From positions 62,001 to 126,000 of the forward strand of contig NZ_JAGGPS010000009.1 in the NCBI RefSeq assembly GCF_018613725.1: a stretch of 64,000 nucleotides of DNA. The letters are read 5' to 3'. This DNA is from Hymenobacter sp. ISL-91 (lineage in GTDB: Bacteria; Bacteroidota; Bacteroidia; Cytophagales; Hymenobacteraceae). Below, in pieces: positions 18,019-26,572 of the stretch (within the stretch, counting starts at the first letter, position 1; the number at the start of each line of letters is the position of its first letter). The translations under genes were made by a program, and so were the position numbers. Under the pieces are notes generated by a model that was not told the DNA's origin, did not search any database, and was given only the letters and a program-made list of their open reading frames with translations.

Positions 18019-18106
18019 TAGTTGTTGGTTGACAGTTGTTAGTTGTCAGCCTGGGTTTGTAGAGCCGACACCAACCTAACAACTGACAACTATCAACTGA
18101 CAACTA
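18019..18106 (+). repeat. Imperfect inverted repeat of 'TTGACAG/CTGACAAC' words, ftsW-murG (family C)
   Basis: The 31-nt arms (18019-18049 and 18076-18106) pair with about five mismatches. Each arm is itself built from short direct units such as AACTGACAACTATC. The right arm ends 5 nt before the murG ATG and so covers its ribosome-binding region. Confidence 0.75.
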
Positions 18107-18111
18107 TAAAC

Positions 18112-19203
18112 ATGAAACTCATCATCAGCGGCGGCGGCACCGGGGGGCACATTTTTCCGGCCGTGGCCATTGCCAACGAAGTACGGCGGCGTTTTCCCAA
18201 CGCCGAAATCCTGTTTGTGGGGGCCAACGGCCGCATGGAAATGACCCGGGTGCCCGAAGCCGGCTACGACATCATCGGCCTCGACATTGCCGGCCTGCAG
18301 CGCAGCCTGACGCCCCAAAACCTGCTGTTCCCAATTAAGGTGATGCGCGCCGTGCGCAAGGCCGGGAAAATCATCGAGAAATTCCGGCCTGATGCGGTGG
18401 TAGGCGTGGGCGGTTATGCCTCGGCTCCGGTGTTGCTGGCAGCCACCTCGCGGGGCATTCCGGCCCTTATTCAGGAGCAGAACTCCTACGCCGGCCTCGT
18501 AAATAAGCTGCTGGCCAAGCGTGTGCAACGCATCTGCGTGGCCTACGAGGGCATGGACAAGTTCTTCCCCAACGACCGGCTGACGCTAACCGGTAACCCC
18601 GTGCGCACCGAAATTGCCAGCGGCCAGCGTGCCGAGGCCCTGGCCTTCTTCGGGCTCGATGCCAGCCGGCCAGTGCTGCTCGTGATTGGCGGTAGCCTGG
18701 GCGCACGCACGCTCAACCAGGCCACCGCCGCCGCCTTGCCCCGCCTGCAGGAAGCCGGCGTGCAGCTGCTCTGGCAAACCGGCAAGCTTTATTTTCCGGA
18801 AGCCCAAATGCAGGCGGCCCCGTTTGCCGCTGCCGGTTTACAGGCCCTGGAGTTCATCCGCTGCATGGATCTGGCCTACGCCGCCGCCGATGTGGTAGTG
18901 AGCCGGGCCGGGGCCCTGTCGGTGTCGGAGTTGTGCCTGACGGGCAAGCCCAGCATCCTGGTGCCTTCTCCCAACGTGGCCGAAGACCACCAGACCAAAA
19001 ACGCGCTGGCCCTGAGCACCCAAAACGCTGCCCTGCTCGTCCGCGACACTGAGGCCGCTGCCACGCTCTACGACGAAGCCCTGGCGCTGCTCCAAAACTC
19101 GGAGCGCCAGCAGCAGCTAAGCGCCAGTATCCGGCAGCTGGCCCGCCCCCAAGCCACGGCCACGATTGTGGACGAACTGCTGAAACTGATTCCGAACGTG
19201 TAG
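18112..19203 (+). CDS. murG: UDP-GlcNAc:lipid I GlcNAc-transferase
   Basis: MurG adds GlcNAc to lipid I, making lipid II. ATG 18112 begins the diagnostic MKLIISGGGTGGHIFPAVAI; the open frame back to 18043 is repeat sequence. The product is 363 aa, a GT-B fold enzyme with GVGGYASAPV, IQEQNSYAG, VIGGSLGA and the UDP-binding RAGALSVSELCLTGKPSILVP. Its final codon and TAG stop (19201-19203) fall in the first bases of the next inverted repeat, so that element supplies the gene's terminus. Confidence 0.95.
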   Translation: MKLIISGGGTGGHIFPAVAIANEVRRRFPNAEILFVGANGRMEMTRVPEAGYDIIGLDIAGLQRSLTPQNLLFPIKVMRAVRKAGKIIEKFRPDAVVGVGGYASAPVLLAATSRGIPALIQEQNSYAGLVNKLLAKRVQRICVAYEGMDKFFPNDRLTLTGNPVRTEIASGQRAEALAFFGLDASRPVLLVIGGSLGARTLNQATAAALPRLQEAGVQLLWQTGKLYFPEAQMQAAPFAAAGLQALEFIRCMDLAYAAADVVVSRAGALSVSELCLTGKPSILVPSPNVAEDHQTKNALALSTQNAALLVRDTEAAATLYDEALALLQNSERQQQLSASIRQLARPQATATIVDELLKLIPNV

Positions 19204-19300
19204 GGGTGGGGCTTGTCCCCGCCCGCCGTTGAATGATGGTCGTTGAACAATTCCCATTGCAGCGGCGCGCACGGCGGGCGGGGACAAGCCCCACCCCTAC
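19200..19300 (+). repeat. Inverted repeat between murG and murC (family D, copy 1)
   Basis: Perfect 29-nt arms (19200-19228 and 19272-19300; left arm begins GTAGGGGTGGGGCTTGTCCC) flank a 43-nt spacer. The left arm plus the following GTTGAA closely matches 42305-42338, making this a dispersed family. It overlaps the murG stop codon. Confidence 0.85.
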
Positions 19301-19332
19301 GACCACCATCCAAGCTCTTCACCTCCTGATAA

Positions 19333-20817
19333 ATGAATACCAACGTCTTCTTCCTGGGTATCGGCGGCATCGGCATGTCGGCACTGGCGCGCTGGTTCCG
19401 GGCCAACGGGCACGTGGTGAGCGGCTACGACAAAACCCGTACGCCCCTGACCGACGCGCTGACGGCTGAAGGCATCACGATTCACTACGACGACGCGGTA
19501 GAGAATATCCCGGCTGCCGTGCGCGAGAACCCCGCCGATACGCTGGTCGTGCTCACGCCCGCCATTCCAAAGGACCACCGCGAATGGGCCTGGCTGCGGG
19601 AGCAGGGCTACGACATCCGCAAGCGCAGCCAGGTGCTGGGCGTGCTCACCGAAGGCCGGCCCACTATTGCGGTGGCCGGTACCCACGGCAAAACTACCAC
19701 CAGCAGCATGGTGGCTCACCTGTTGCACCACGCTGGCGTGCCCTGCGCGGCTTTCCTGGGCGGTATCAGCGTGAACCTGGGCTCGAACCTGCTGCTTCCT
19801 GCGGCCGAAGCCAGCAATGAGACAGCCGCCGGCCAAATCCCCGTTGTTGTGGAGGCCGACGAGTACGACCGGAGTTTTCTGACGCTGTTTCCGACGGTGG
19901 CCATCGTGACAAGCACCGATGCCGACCACCTCGATATTTACGGGGACGCCGAAACGCTGCTGGAGTCGTTCCGGCAGTTTGTTGGGCAGATTCAGCCCGG
20001 TGGTACGCTCATCATCAACCACACGGCCGATGCCAGCGTGGCCGCCGCTGCCCCGGCCGACGTGCGGGTGCTACGCTACAGCTTGAACCCCGAGCAGGGC
20101 CCAGAGCTGTACGCCGCCAATATCACCGCCGAGGGCCACCTGTTCCACTTCGACATGCACGGCCCTCCTAGTGACGCTTCGGCGCTGGCATCGGCGGAGC
20201 TAACAGCTAACAGCTCTCCGCTAACAGCTAAGAATATGGAGCTGGCTGTACCGGGCTTTCATAATGTGGAAAACATGCTGGCCGCTGCCTGCGTGGCCCG
20301 CCTTTATGGCCTCTCCGACGAGCAATTACGGGCCGCTGTAGCCGCTTATCGGGGCGTGAAGCGCCGTTTCGAGTTCGTTGTGACGGCCGGCAGCCCCGAG
20401 CAGCCCAAGGTGTACGTAGACGATTACGCCCACCATCCGCGCGAAATCGAGGCCTTTTTGCAGTCGTTGCGGGCTCTGTATCCGGGGCGGCGGCTGCGGG
20501 TGGTTTTCCAGCCCCACCTCTACAGCCGCACCCGCGATTTTGCCGCCGGATTCGCTGAGAGTCTGAGCCTTGCCGACGAAGTGGTACTGCTCGACATCTA
20601 CCCGGCCCGCGAGCAGCCACTGCCGGGCGTCACGTCGGAGTTGATTTTATCCCAAATCACGGCGCCGGTAAAATCTCTCCAAACCAAGGACGAAATTTTG
20701 CAAAATGCCGAAACCAATCCGAATTTTGACGTATTAGCCACCGTAGGTGCCGGCGACATCGATCAATTAGTGCCTCAATTAAAGAATATTTTGAATATTC
20801 GCTGGCTGAATGATTGA
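19333..20817 (+). CDS. murC: UDP-MurNAc:L-alanine ligase with repeat-derived insert
   Basis: MurC attaches the first L-Ala to UDP-MurNAc. The 494-aa product shows FLGIGGIGMSALARW, the ATP loop VAGTHGKTTTSS, EADEYDRSF, DADHLDIYG, PGFHNVENMLAA and DDYAHHPREI. At residues about 289-300 a hydrophilic insert (LTANSSPLTA) is encoded by the 'GCTAACAGC' repeat word at 20199-20231. It falls just before the GFHNVEN segment, in a loop region of the central domain, so activity is probably kept. The insert is read in frame from the DNA; its structural effect is an inference. Confidence 0.95.
   Translation: MNTNVFFLGIGGIGMSALARWFRANGHVVSGYDKTRTPLTDALTAEGITIHYDDAVENIPAAVRENPADTLVVLTPAIPKDHREWAWLREQGYDIRKRSQVLGVLTEGRPTIAVAGTHGKTTTSSMVAHLLHHAGVPCAAFLGGISVNLGSNLLLPAAEASNETAAGQIPVVVEADEYDRSFLTLFPTVAIVTSTDADHLDIYGDAETLLESFRQFVGQIQPGGTLIINHTADASVAAAAPADVRVLRYSLNPEQGPELYAANITAEGHLFHFDMHGPPSDASALASAELTANSSPLTAKNMELAVPGFHNVENMLAAACVARLYGLSDEQLRAAVAAYRGVKRRFEFVVTAGSPEQPKVYVDDYAHHPREIEAFLQSLRALYPGRRLRVVFQPHLYSRTRDFAAGFAESLSLADEVVLLDIYPAREQPLPGVTSELILSQITAPVKSLQTKDEILQNAETNPNFDVLATVGAGDIDQLVPQLKNILNIRWLND
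20199..20231 (+). repeat. 'GCTAACAGC' repeat word inside murC (family E)
   Basis: Tandem GCTAACA units (GCTAACAGCTAACAGC, then GCTAACAGCTAA) occur within the murC frame. The same words occur in non-coding DNA at 26573-26659, 48657-48685, 43283-43297 and near 53628. Confidence 0.8.
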
Positions 20818-20915
20818 GTTGCCCGACCGGCCGCCTGCCGGCAACCGGGAACAGATTCTGCAGCAATACTCATCATATCATTCATTTTTACGCTGACCTC
20901 AGTATCAACCCCCGA

Positions 20916-21674
20916 ATGAACCGCGACGCCAAGAACCTGCTGATTGCCACTGTGTGCCTGCTGCTGCTGCTGGGGATGGGGGCGTTTGCGGCTGTGCGGC
21001 AGGCCAACCGCAAGGTGGGGGGCGTTATTGTGTCGGTGAGCAACGAGTTCAACAACTTTTTCATCGGCCAGCGCGAGGTAACCGGCCTGCTGACCCGCCA
21101 GGGCCGCGACCGGTTGGAGGGCTCTGCACCCTCCGACATCGACCTGAAGGCCCTCGAAGCGCGCCTCAAGGCCCACAGCTTCGTGAAGGAGGCCCAGGTA
21201 TACCGCGACTTGGCTGGTAATCTGCACGCCGATGTGCGTCAGAGCCGCCCCATTGCCCGCCTCGTACATGCCGACTCGCGCCAAGACAGCTACCTCGATG
21301 CCGACGGGCGTAAGCTGCCGCTTTCTTCGCTGTTCACGGCCCGGGTTGTGCCCATCTCACGAACTGGCGGCGTGCCACTGGCTGCCTCCTTCTTTCAGGA
21401 CAGCAGCGGCATACGCTACCTCGAATTCCTGCGTTACATCGATGAAAAACCGTTCTGGCGCGCTCAGGTCGCCGAGATATTCGTGGCACCTAATGGAAAG
21501 ATTTCGTTCACCCAACAGGTAGGTGACCAACGGGTCGAATTTGGCTTTCCTGATAATATTTCGGAAAAATTCGCGAAACTGATGGTATTTTACCGTCAAA
21601 TTCCGCCGGTGCTTGGCTGGGACACGTACCACCGCGTCAACGTCGAATTCAAGGATCAAATCATCTGCGAATAA
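20916..21674 (+). CDS. ftsQ: Cell division protein FtsQ-like
   Basis: The 252-aa product starts at ATG 20916; the earlier in-frame start overlaps the murC stop and lacks homologous sequence. It has a short cytoplasmic N-terminus, a TM helix (about residues 6-27, LLIATVCLLLLLGMGAF) and a POTRA-like region (IDLKALEARLKAHSFVKEAQV). The beta domain that follows contains DADGRKLPLS, the place of the conserved 'D..G' motif in FtsQ/DivIB. FtsQ scaffolds FtsL/FtsB and FtsW/FtsI. Assignment relies on topology plus its position between murC and ftsA. Confidence 0.88.
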   Translation: MNRDAKNLLIATVCLLLLLGMGAFAAVRQANRKVGGVIVSVSNEFNNFFIGQREVTGLLTRQGRDRLEGSAPSDIDLKALEARLKAHSFVKEAQVYRDLAGNLHADVRQSRPIARLVHADSRQDSYLDADGRKLPLSSLFTARVVPISRTGGVPLAASFFQDSSGIRYLEFLRYIDEKPFWRAQVAEIFVAPNGKISFTQQVGDQRVEFGFPDNISEKFAKLMVFYRQIPPVLGWDTYHRVNVEFKDQIICE

Positions 21675-21758
21675 AATTATCCGGCTAAAACGCTACCTTA
21701 AAGCGGATTAAACGCCCTTCTACTGCCTGCACCTGCCAACCTCTCGCTCATCCTCCCC

Positions 21759-23138
21759 ATGCAACACGATAAAATTGTAGTCGGCCTCGATATCGGTACC
21801 ACCAAAATATGTGCTTTGGTTGGCCGCAAAAATGAATTCGGTAAGCTCGAAATTCTAGGCCTTGGCAAGGCCGTGTCCGAAGGCGTGGTGCGGGGAATTG
21901 TGTCGAATATCGACAAAACGGTAGACGCCATCAAGAAAGCCATCAAGCAGGCTGAGGAGCAGTCGGGCATCAACATTGGCGTGGTGAATGTGGGCATTGC
22001 GGGCCAGCACATCAAGAGCCTGCAGCACAACGGCAGCATCACCCGCGCCTCGGCCGAAACCGAAATAACCCAAGCCGATGTGGAGCGCCTCACCAGCGAC
22101 ATGTACCGCCTCGTAACGCCGCCCGGCTCCCAGATCATCCACGTAATGCCCCAGGACTACAAGGTGGACTACGAGGAAGGCATTCTGGACCCCGTAGGCA
22201 TGTCGGGCGTGCGCTTGGAGGGCAACTTCCATATTATCACGGCGCAGAGCACCGCCATCAACAACGTGTACAAGTGTGTTACGAAGGCCGGTCTGGAAAT
22301 TGATAACCTGATTCTGGAGCCGCTGGCATCGAGCATGTCGGTGCTAAGCGACGAGGAGAAGGAAGCCGGCGTGGCGCTGGTCGATATTGGCGGTGGCACG
22401 ACCGATCTGGCCATTTTCAAGGACGGCATCATCCGCCACGCGGCGGTGCTGCCTTTCGGCGGCAATATTATCACCACCGACATCAAGCAGGGCTGCCAGG
22501 TAATGCAGAACCAGGCCGAGCAGCTCAAGGTGAAGTTCGGCAAGGCTATTGCCGAGGAGGCCTCGGAGTATGAAATCGTGAGCATTCCGGGTCTGCGCGA
22601 CCGGGCTCCCAAAGAAATCAGCCTGAAAAACCTAGCCTACATCATCGAGGCCCGGATGGAGGAAATCGTGGAGCTGGTGTACGCCGAAATCCAGCGCCTG
22701 GGCTTCCAGGACAAGCTGGCAGCCGGCATTGTAATGACCGGCGGCGGCTCGCAGCTCCAGAATCTGGTGCAGCTGGCCGAGTACGTTACCGGTCTCGACA
22801 CGCGTATCGGCTACCCCAACGAGCATTTAGGCAAAAGCAAGATTGAAGCGGTAAAGTCGCCCATGTATGCCACCACGGTTGGCCTGGTGCTGGCTGGATA
22901 CCGCTCGCTCGACGACCGCCTGGCCCAGCGTGGCTATGAGGAGCCCGAGCAGGAGCAAAACTACTACGTGCCTACGCCCGAGGCGCGCCCCGTAGCAACG
23001 GCACATACACCAGCTACTCCGGCCGCACCAGCCGCCGAAAAGGCGGCTAAAAAGCCGGGTGCTGGTGATTTTTTCCAACGAATCATTAATCGTACAAAAG
23101 ACCTGTTGATTAATGATTTCGATGACAAACAATATTAA
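21759..23138 (+). CDS. ftsA: Cell division protein FtsA
   Basis: FtsA is an actin-like ATPase that tethers FtsZ to the membrane. The 459-aa protein opens with VVGLDIGTTKICALVG (phosphate-1 loop) and has GGGTTDLAIF and a later MTGGGSQLQN. The C-terminal 60 residues include a Pro/Ala linker ending in an amphipathic helix (DFFQRIINRTKDLLI), the expected membrane-targeting sequence. It is 84 bp after ftsQ and 105 bp before ftsZ; the latter gap holds an AT-rich inverted repeat. Confidence 0.96.
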   Translation: MQHDKIVVGLDIGTTKICALVGRKNEFGKLEILGLGKAVSEGVVRGIVSNIDKTVDAIKKAIKQAEEQSGINIGVVNVGIAGQHIKSLQHNGSITRASAETEITQADVERLTSDMYRLVTPPGSQIIHVMPQDYKVDYEEGILDPVGMSGVRLEGNFHIITAQSTAINNVYKCVTKAGLEIDNLILEPLASSMSVLSDEEKEAGVALVDIGGGTTDLAIFKDGIIRHAAVLPFGGNIITTDIKQGCQVMQNQAEQLKVKFGKAIAEEASEYEIVSIPGLRDRAPKEISLKNLAYIIEARMEEIVELVYAEIQRLGFQDKLAAGIVMTGGGSQLQNLVQLAEYVTGLDTRIGYPNEHLGKSKIEAVKSPMYATTVGLVLAGYRSLDDRLAQRGYEEPEQEQNYYVPTPEARPVATAHTPATPAAPAAEKAAKKPGAGDFFQRIINRTKDLLINDFDDKQY

Positions 23139-23139
23139 T

Positions 23140-23236
23140 GTCAATTGAAAATTAAGAGTTAGAAATCAGGAATTGCGGCTCTGTTCAGACTGCCAATTCT
23201 TGATTTTTAATTTTTGACTTTTAATTCCTAATTGAC
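23140..23236 (+). repeat. AT-rich imperfect inverted repeat between ftsA and ftsZ (family F)
   Basis: A left arm beginning GTCAATTGAAAATTAAGAG (about 23140-23175) pairs imperfectly with about 23194-23236 (ending CCTAATTGAC). It is strikingly AT-rich against about 60% GC neighbours and fills nearly the whole junction. Confidence 0.7.
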
Positions 23237-23243
23237 CCTACGC

Positions 23244-24743
23244 ATGAATTATACCTTCGACATTCAGCCACAATCGACCTCCATCATCAAAGTGATTGGT
23301 GTGGGCGGCGGTGGCTCCAATGCGGTCAAACACATGTATGCCCAGGGCATAAAAGACGTGGAGTTTGTGATCTGCAATACCGATAAGCAAGCCCTGGCAT
23401 CGTCGCCCGTACCCAACCGCATGCAAATCGGCATCGACCTGACCGAGGGGTTGGGGGCAGGGGCAAACCCCGAGCGGGGCAAGCAGGCCGCTATCGAGAG
23501 CCGCGAGCAGATTCGGGAGCTACTGAGCCAAGGCACCCGCATGGTGTTCATTACGGCGGGTATGGGTGGCGGAACCGGCACCGGTGCGGCGCCCGTAATT
23601 GCCAAAGTGGCCAAGGAGCTGGGCATTCTCACCGTAGGCATCGTAACGGCGCCGTTTCTGTTTGAAGGCCGCAAAAAGCGTCAGCAGGCCGAGCAGGGTA
23701 TCAAGGAGCTGAGCGAAGACTGCGACACCGTGCTGGTAATTCTCAACGACAAGATCCGCGAGATGTACGGCAACCTGCCCTTGAGCGCAGCCTTTGCCAA
23801 AGCCGATACCGTGCTGACGACGGCCGCCAAGTCGATTGCCGAGATTATTACGGTGACTTCGGACGTGAACGTGGACTTTGAAGACGTGAAAACAGTGATG
23901 AAGGACTCGGGTGCAGCCGTAATGGGCAGCAGCGTAACGGAGGGCGAAAACCGCGCCGCCAGGGCCGCCGAGGAGGCCCTGGCTTCGCCACTGCTCAATA
24001 ACACCGACATCCACGGCGCCCAGCGCATCCTACTGAGCATCATGTCGGGCGACCAGGCTGAGCTGGAGATGGACGAGCTGACCGAAATCACAGAGTATAT
24101 CCAGGAAAAGGCTGGGCAGAACGCTGAGGTGATTTTCGGCCACGGCATCGATCCTTCGCTGGGCCAGAGCATCCGCGTAACGGTAATTGCCACCGGCTTC
24201 GCCCGCGACGCCCACAACATTACGGCCGTAGTACCCCGCGACGATGCGCGCGCCATGCCCTCGTCCTCTGCTGCCGAAACCACTGAAGCCGCTGCCGAAA
24301 CCCCGGTACCGGCCGCTGCTCCGGTGGTGCCCACTTTCGGGAGTCCAGCGCCCGTCGAGCCGCCGGTAGTGGTGCGTGACCTTGATACTTCGCCCCCGCA
24401 ACACAGCGCTGCGCCGGTATCGGCCCCTTCTATGCCCGCTCCCGAGCCACAGCTGCAGTATCAGTATCCGCCGCAGCCGCCTGTGGGTACCATGCAGAAA
24501 AGCGTAACCCGGCCCTCCCTGGAGGCCCGGGCCGAAGAACGCCGCCAGCGCCTGCAGGCCCTGAGTAACGGTCTGACCAACGACGCGCTGAAAGATCAGC
24601 TGGAAACCCCGGCCTACCTGCGTCGTCAGGTGAAGCTGGAAAACGTGGTGCCTTCTTCGGAGCAGAACGTGAGCCGCTTCAACCTCTCCGACGATAACGA
24701 GCTGCTGGGCGACAACCGCTTCCTGCACGATAACGTGGATTAA
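23244..24743 (+). CDS. ftsZ: Cell division GTPase FtsZ
   Basis: FtsZ is the tubulin-like GTPase that forms the division ring. ATG 23244 gives 499 aa; an in-frame ATG 12 bp earlier lies near the repeat edge. The GTP signature GGGTGTGAAP is at about residues 108-117, preceded by IGVGGGGSNAV, with NDDK-type contacts in the T7 region. The globular part ends near residue 325. A Pro/Ala/Val-rich linker of more than 100 residues leads to the Bacteroidota-type C-terminal peptide ending FLHDNVD, which binds FtsA. A strong hairpin follows at 24761. Confidence 0.97.
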   Translation: MNYTFDIQPQSTSIIKVIGVGGGGSNAVKHMYAQGIKDVEFVICNTDKQALASSPVPNRMQIGIDLTEGLGAGANPERGKQAAIESREQIRELLSQGTRMVFITAGMGGGTGTGAAPVIAKVAKELGILTVGIVTAPFLFEGRKKRQQAEQGIKELSEDCDTVLVILNDKIREMYGNLPLSAAFAKADTVLTTAAKSIAEIITVTSDVNVDFEDVKTVMKDSGAAVMGSSVTEGENRAARAAEEALASPLLNNTDIHGAQRILLSIMSGDQAELEMDELTEITEYIQEKAGQNAEVIFGHGIDPSLGQSIRVTVIATGFARDAHNITAVVPRDDARAMPSSSAAETTEAAAETPVPAAAPVVPTFGSPAPVEPPVVVRDLDTSPPQHSAAPVSAPSMPAPEPQLQYQYPPQPPVGTMQKSVTRPSLEARAEERRQRLQALSNGLTNDALKDQLETPAYLRRQVKLENVVPSSEQNVSRFNLSDDNELLGDNRFLHDNVD

Positions 24744-24760
24744 TCAGAATTTCTATCAGC

Positions 24761-24810
24761 CATAACGCAACAGGCCGCCCCGAAAACTCGGGGCGGCCTG
24801 TTGCGTTATG
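24761..24810. terminator. Strong bidirectional hairpin after ftsZ
   Basis: A perfect 23-bp stem (24761-24783 with 24788-24810) has a 4-nt loop AAAC. It lies 17 bp after the ftsZ stop and 8 bp from the stop of the convergent small lipoprotein gene, so it can serve both. The T-run is weak. Confidence 0.8.
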
Positions 24811-24818
24811 GCTGGTCT

Positions 24819-24989
24819 TTATCGTAGCGAATCAGAGTGCATGAAATAGGTTGAGTCGCCTGGAAATTTACCCGGGTGCATCATTTCGCGTTCGGGGGCA
24901 AGCTGGGTGCTTTTGCCCCGTCGGGGTGTAAGCGTACAGGAACTCAGCAGAGCTATAGCTACACCAGCAAGCAATAGGGTATGTTTCAT
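24819..24989 (-). CDS. Very small lipoprotein (56 aa)
   Basis: Read directly from the minus strand, ATG 24989 to TAA 24819 encodes 56 aa. The N-terminus MKHTLLLAGVAIALLSSC has a lysine, a hydrophobic stretch and a lipobox (LSSC, Cys18). The short mature tail contains EREMMHPG and ends HSDSLR. It is convergent with ftsZ, sharing the hairpin at 24761-24810. Small lipoproteins of this kind are often missed by gene finders. Function unknown. Confidence 0.6.
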   Translation of the reverse strand: MKHTLLLAGVAIALLSSCTLTPRRGKSTQLAPEREMMHPGKFPGDSTYFMHSDSLR

Positions 24990-25123
24990 TGGCAGAAAAA
25001 CTGTTGAACGAAGCAGCCCTTACGCAGGCAACAGATGTTCGGTTATTTACTGCTCAGCCAACGAAACCGTTTCTGCCGTATTGTTTCCCGCCTTTGCCCG
25101 CTTACATCTTACGGCAGAAATGC

Positions 25124-25651
25124 CTAAAATCTGAGTAGGTGCGTTATCTGTTCGCGCAGTAATACCTGATAAAAGGGTTCCGTCAGTTCACCGTCATCGG
25201 TCAGATGTTTGTCGATGAAAGGGAGGCGTACGCGCTGGGGAAGAACGGCCGTGCCCAGGTACATAAGTATATCGGTGAGGTGGTTAAGAGCCAGCAAGCC
25301 GCCCTGCCCGCCGCTACTTAGCCCCACCAACGCTGCCTTTTTGTTGCTTAGCGCCGAGGGGTAAGGCAGACCATCGATAAAAGCCTTTAATACACCTGGA
25401 AACGAGCAATTATACTCAGGAACGATAAATACTAACTTGTCGGCGGCACTGGCCTGCTCAGCCAAACGGTTGAAACCATCGTGGCTGCCGACGTTGGCAT
25501 AAAGGGCCGAAAACGTGAAATCGGCGGGCAGCTCCAGCAAGTCTAGGATAGAGGCCTCAACTCCTTGATCGGTCAGCAGGCGGGCGTACAGATCGGCTAA
25601 GCGGCGGGCGCGGGAATCGGGGCGGTTGGTGCCAACAACAATTGTGAGCAT
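25124..25651 (-). CDS. NADPH-dependent FMN reductase family protein
   Basis: The 175-aa flavodoxin-like protein starts MLTIVVGTNRPDSRARR (ATG 25651). An upstream in-frame ATG at 25681 overlaps a -7 box and is rejected. FMN-phosphate binding is indicated by the TNRPDSRARR loop, and PEYNCSFPGVLKAFIDGL is the second family motif. Such enzymes reduce FMN, quinones or azo compounds using NAD(P)H in the cytoplasm. It is 120 bp downstream of sdhB on the same strand but separated by an intrinsic terminator, so it is a separate unit. Confidence 0.88.
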   Translation of the reverse strand: MLTIVVGTNRPDSRARRLADLYARLLTDQGVEASILDLLELPADFTFSALYANVGSHDGFNRLAEQASAADKLVFIVPEYNCSFPGVLKAFIDGLPYPSALSNKKAALVGLSSGGQGGLLALNHLTDILMYLGTAVLPQRVRLPFIDKHLTDDGELTEPFYQVLLREQITHLLRF

Positions 25652-25678
25652 TCGGGTAGATAGAAAGAAGGCGAAAGG

Positions 25679-25686
25679 CAAATCTA
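25679..25686 (-). promoter_or_regulatory. Possible -7 element for the FMN reductase gene
   Basis: The minus strand reads TAGATTTG (TAnnTTTG consensus), 27 bases before ATG 25651. No clear TTG lies 19-21 nt upstream. It supports the shorter start for the gene. Confidence 0.4.
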
Positions 25687-25703
25687 CCTGCCGAGGGCAG
25701 GTA

Positions 25704-25735
25704 GAAAAAAAGGCGAAACGGGAGCCCGCTTCGCC
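25704..25735 (-). terminator. Intrinsic terminator of the sdhCAB operon
   Basis: An 11-bp stem (25725-25735 with 25712-25722 on the minus strand, one mismatch) is followed by an eight-T run (25704-25711). It lies 36 bp beyond the sdhB stop. Confidence 0.8.
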
Positions 25736-25770
25736 TTTTCAGGGAGTCCTGACAAAATAACCGTCGAACC

Positions 25771-26556
25771 TTATGCCAGGTTATTGGAAGTGGCTTTAGC
25801 TGACAGGAATTCCTGGTTAAGCGTGGCAATATTCTCCAGCGAAATACCCACCGGGCATTCGGCGGCGCAGGAGCCGATGTTGGTGCAGGCACCAAAACCT
25901 TCCTTATCCATCTGGGCCACCATGTTTTCAACGCGGGTTTTGCGCTCGATGTGTCCTTGGGGGAGCAGAGCCAGCTGGCTTACCTTAGCCGACACAAACA
26001 GCATGGCCGAAGCGTTTTTGCAGGCCGCCACGCAGGCACCGCACCCGATGCAGGTAGCTGCCTCGAAAGCACGGTCGGCAATATTCTTCGGAATCGGAAT
26101 CTCGTTGGCATCGGGGGTACCGCCGGTATTGATGCTCACGTAGCCACCGGCCTGAATGATACGGTCGAAGGCTGAGCGGTCAACGCTCAGGTCTTTATTG
26201 ATGGGGAATGCGGCAGCGCGCCAAGGCTCGATAGTGATAGTGTCGCCATCGGAGAACTTGCGCATGTGCAGCTGGCAGGTAGTGGTGCCCTGCTCGGGAC
26301 CGTGTGCCCGGCCATTGATGAACAGGTTGCACGAGCCACAGATGCCCTCACGGCAATCGTGGTCGAAAGCCACCGGCTCCTGGCCCTGGCGGAGCAGGTC
26401 TTCGTTGAGCACGTCGAGCATTTCGAGAAACGACATGTCGGGCGAGATGTCCTTTACCTTGTAATCGACGATGCCACCCTCGCTGACACGATTTTTCTGC
26501 CGCCACACCTTCAGGGTGAGGTTCATTGGTTTGGCGTTGGGGTTACTTCCGGCCAT
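25771..26556 (-). CDS. sdhB: Succinate dehydrogenase/fumarate reductase iron-sulfur subunit
   Basis: The 261-aa subunit passes electrons from SdhA flavin to the membrane quinone site. [2Fe-2S] ligands are C68, C73, C76 and C94 ([10 protein letters not shown]). The ferredoxin-like C-terminal clusters use C169, C172, C175, C179 ([12 protein letters not shown]) and C224, C230, C234 ([11 protein letters not shown]). This arrangement is the Bacteroidota type-B enzyme, which probably works with menaquinone. It is the last gene of sdhCAB, 108 bp after sdhA, with a repeat in between. ATG 26526 (MNLTLKV) is an alternative start. Confidence 0.95.
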   Translation of the reverse strand: MAGSNPNAKPMNLTLKVWRQKNRVSEGGIVDYKVKDISPDMSFLEMLDVLNEDLLRQGQEPVAFDHDCREGICGSCNLFINGRAHGPEQGTTTCQLHMRKFSDGDTITIEPWRAAAFPINKDLSVDRSAFDRIIQAGGYVSINTGGTPDANEIPIPKNIADRAFEAATCIGCGACVAACKNASAMLFVSAKVSQLALLPQGHIERKTRVENMVAQMDKEGFGACTNIGSCAAECPVGISLENIATLNQEFLSAKATSNNLA

Positions 26557-26572
26557 TGGTTTGTTGGCTATT

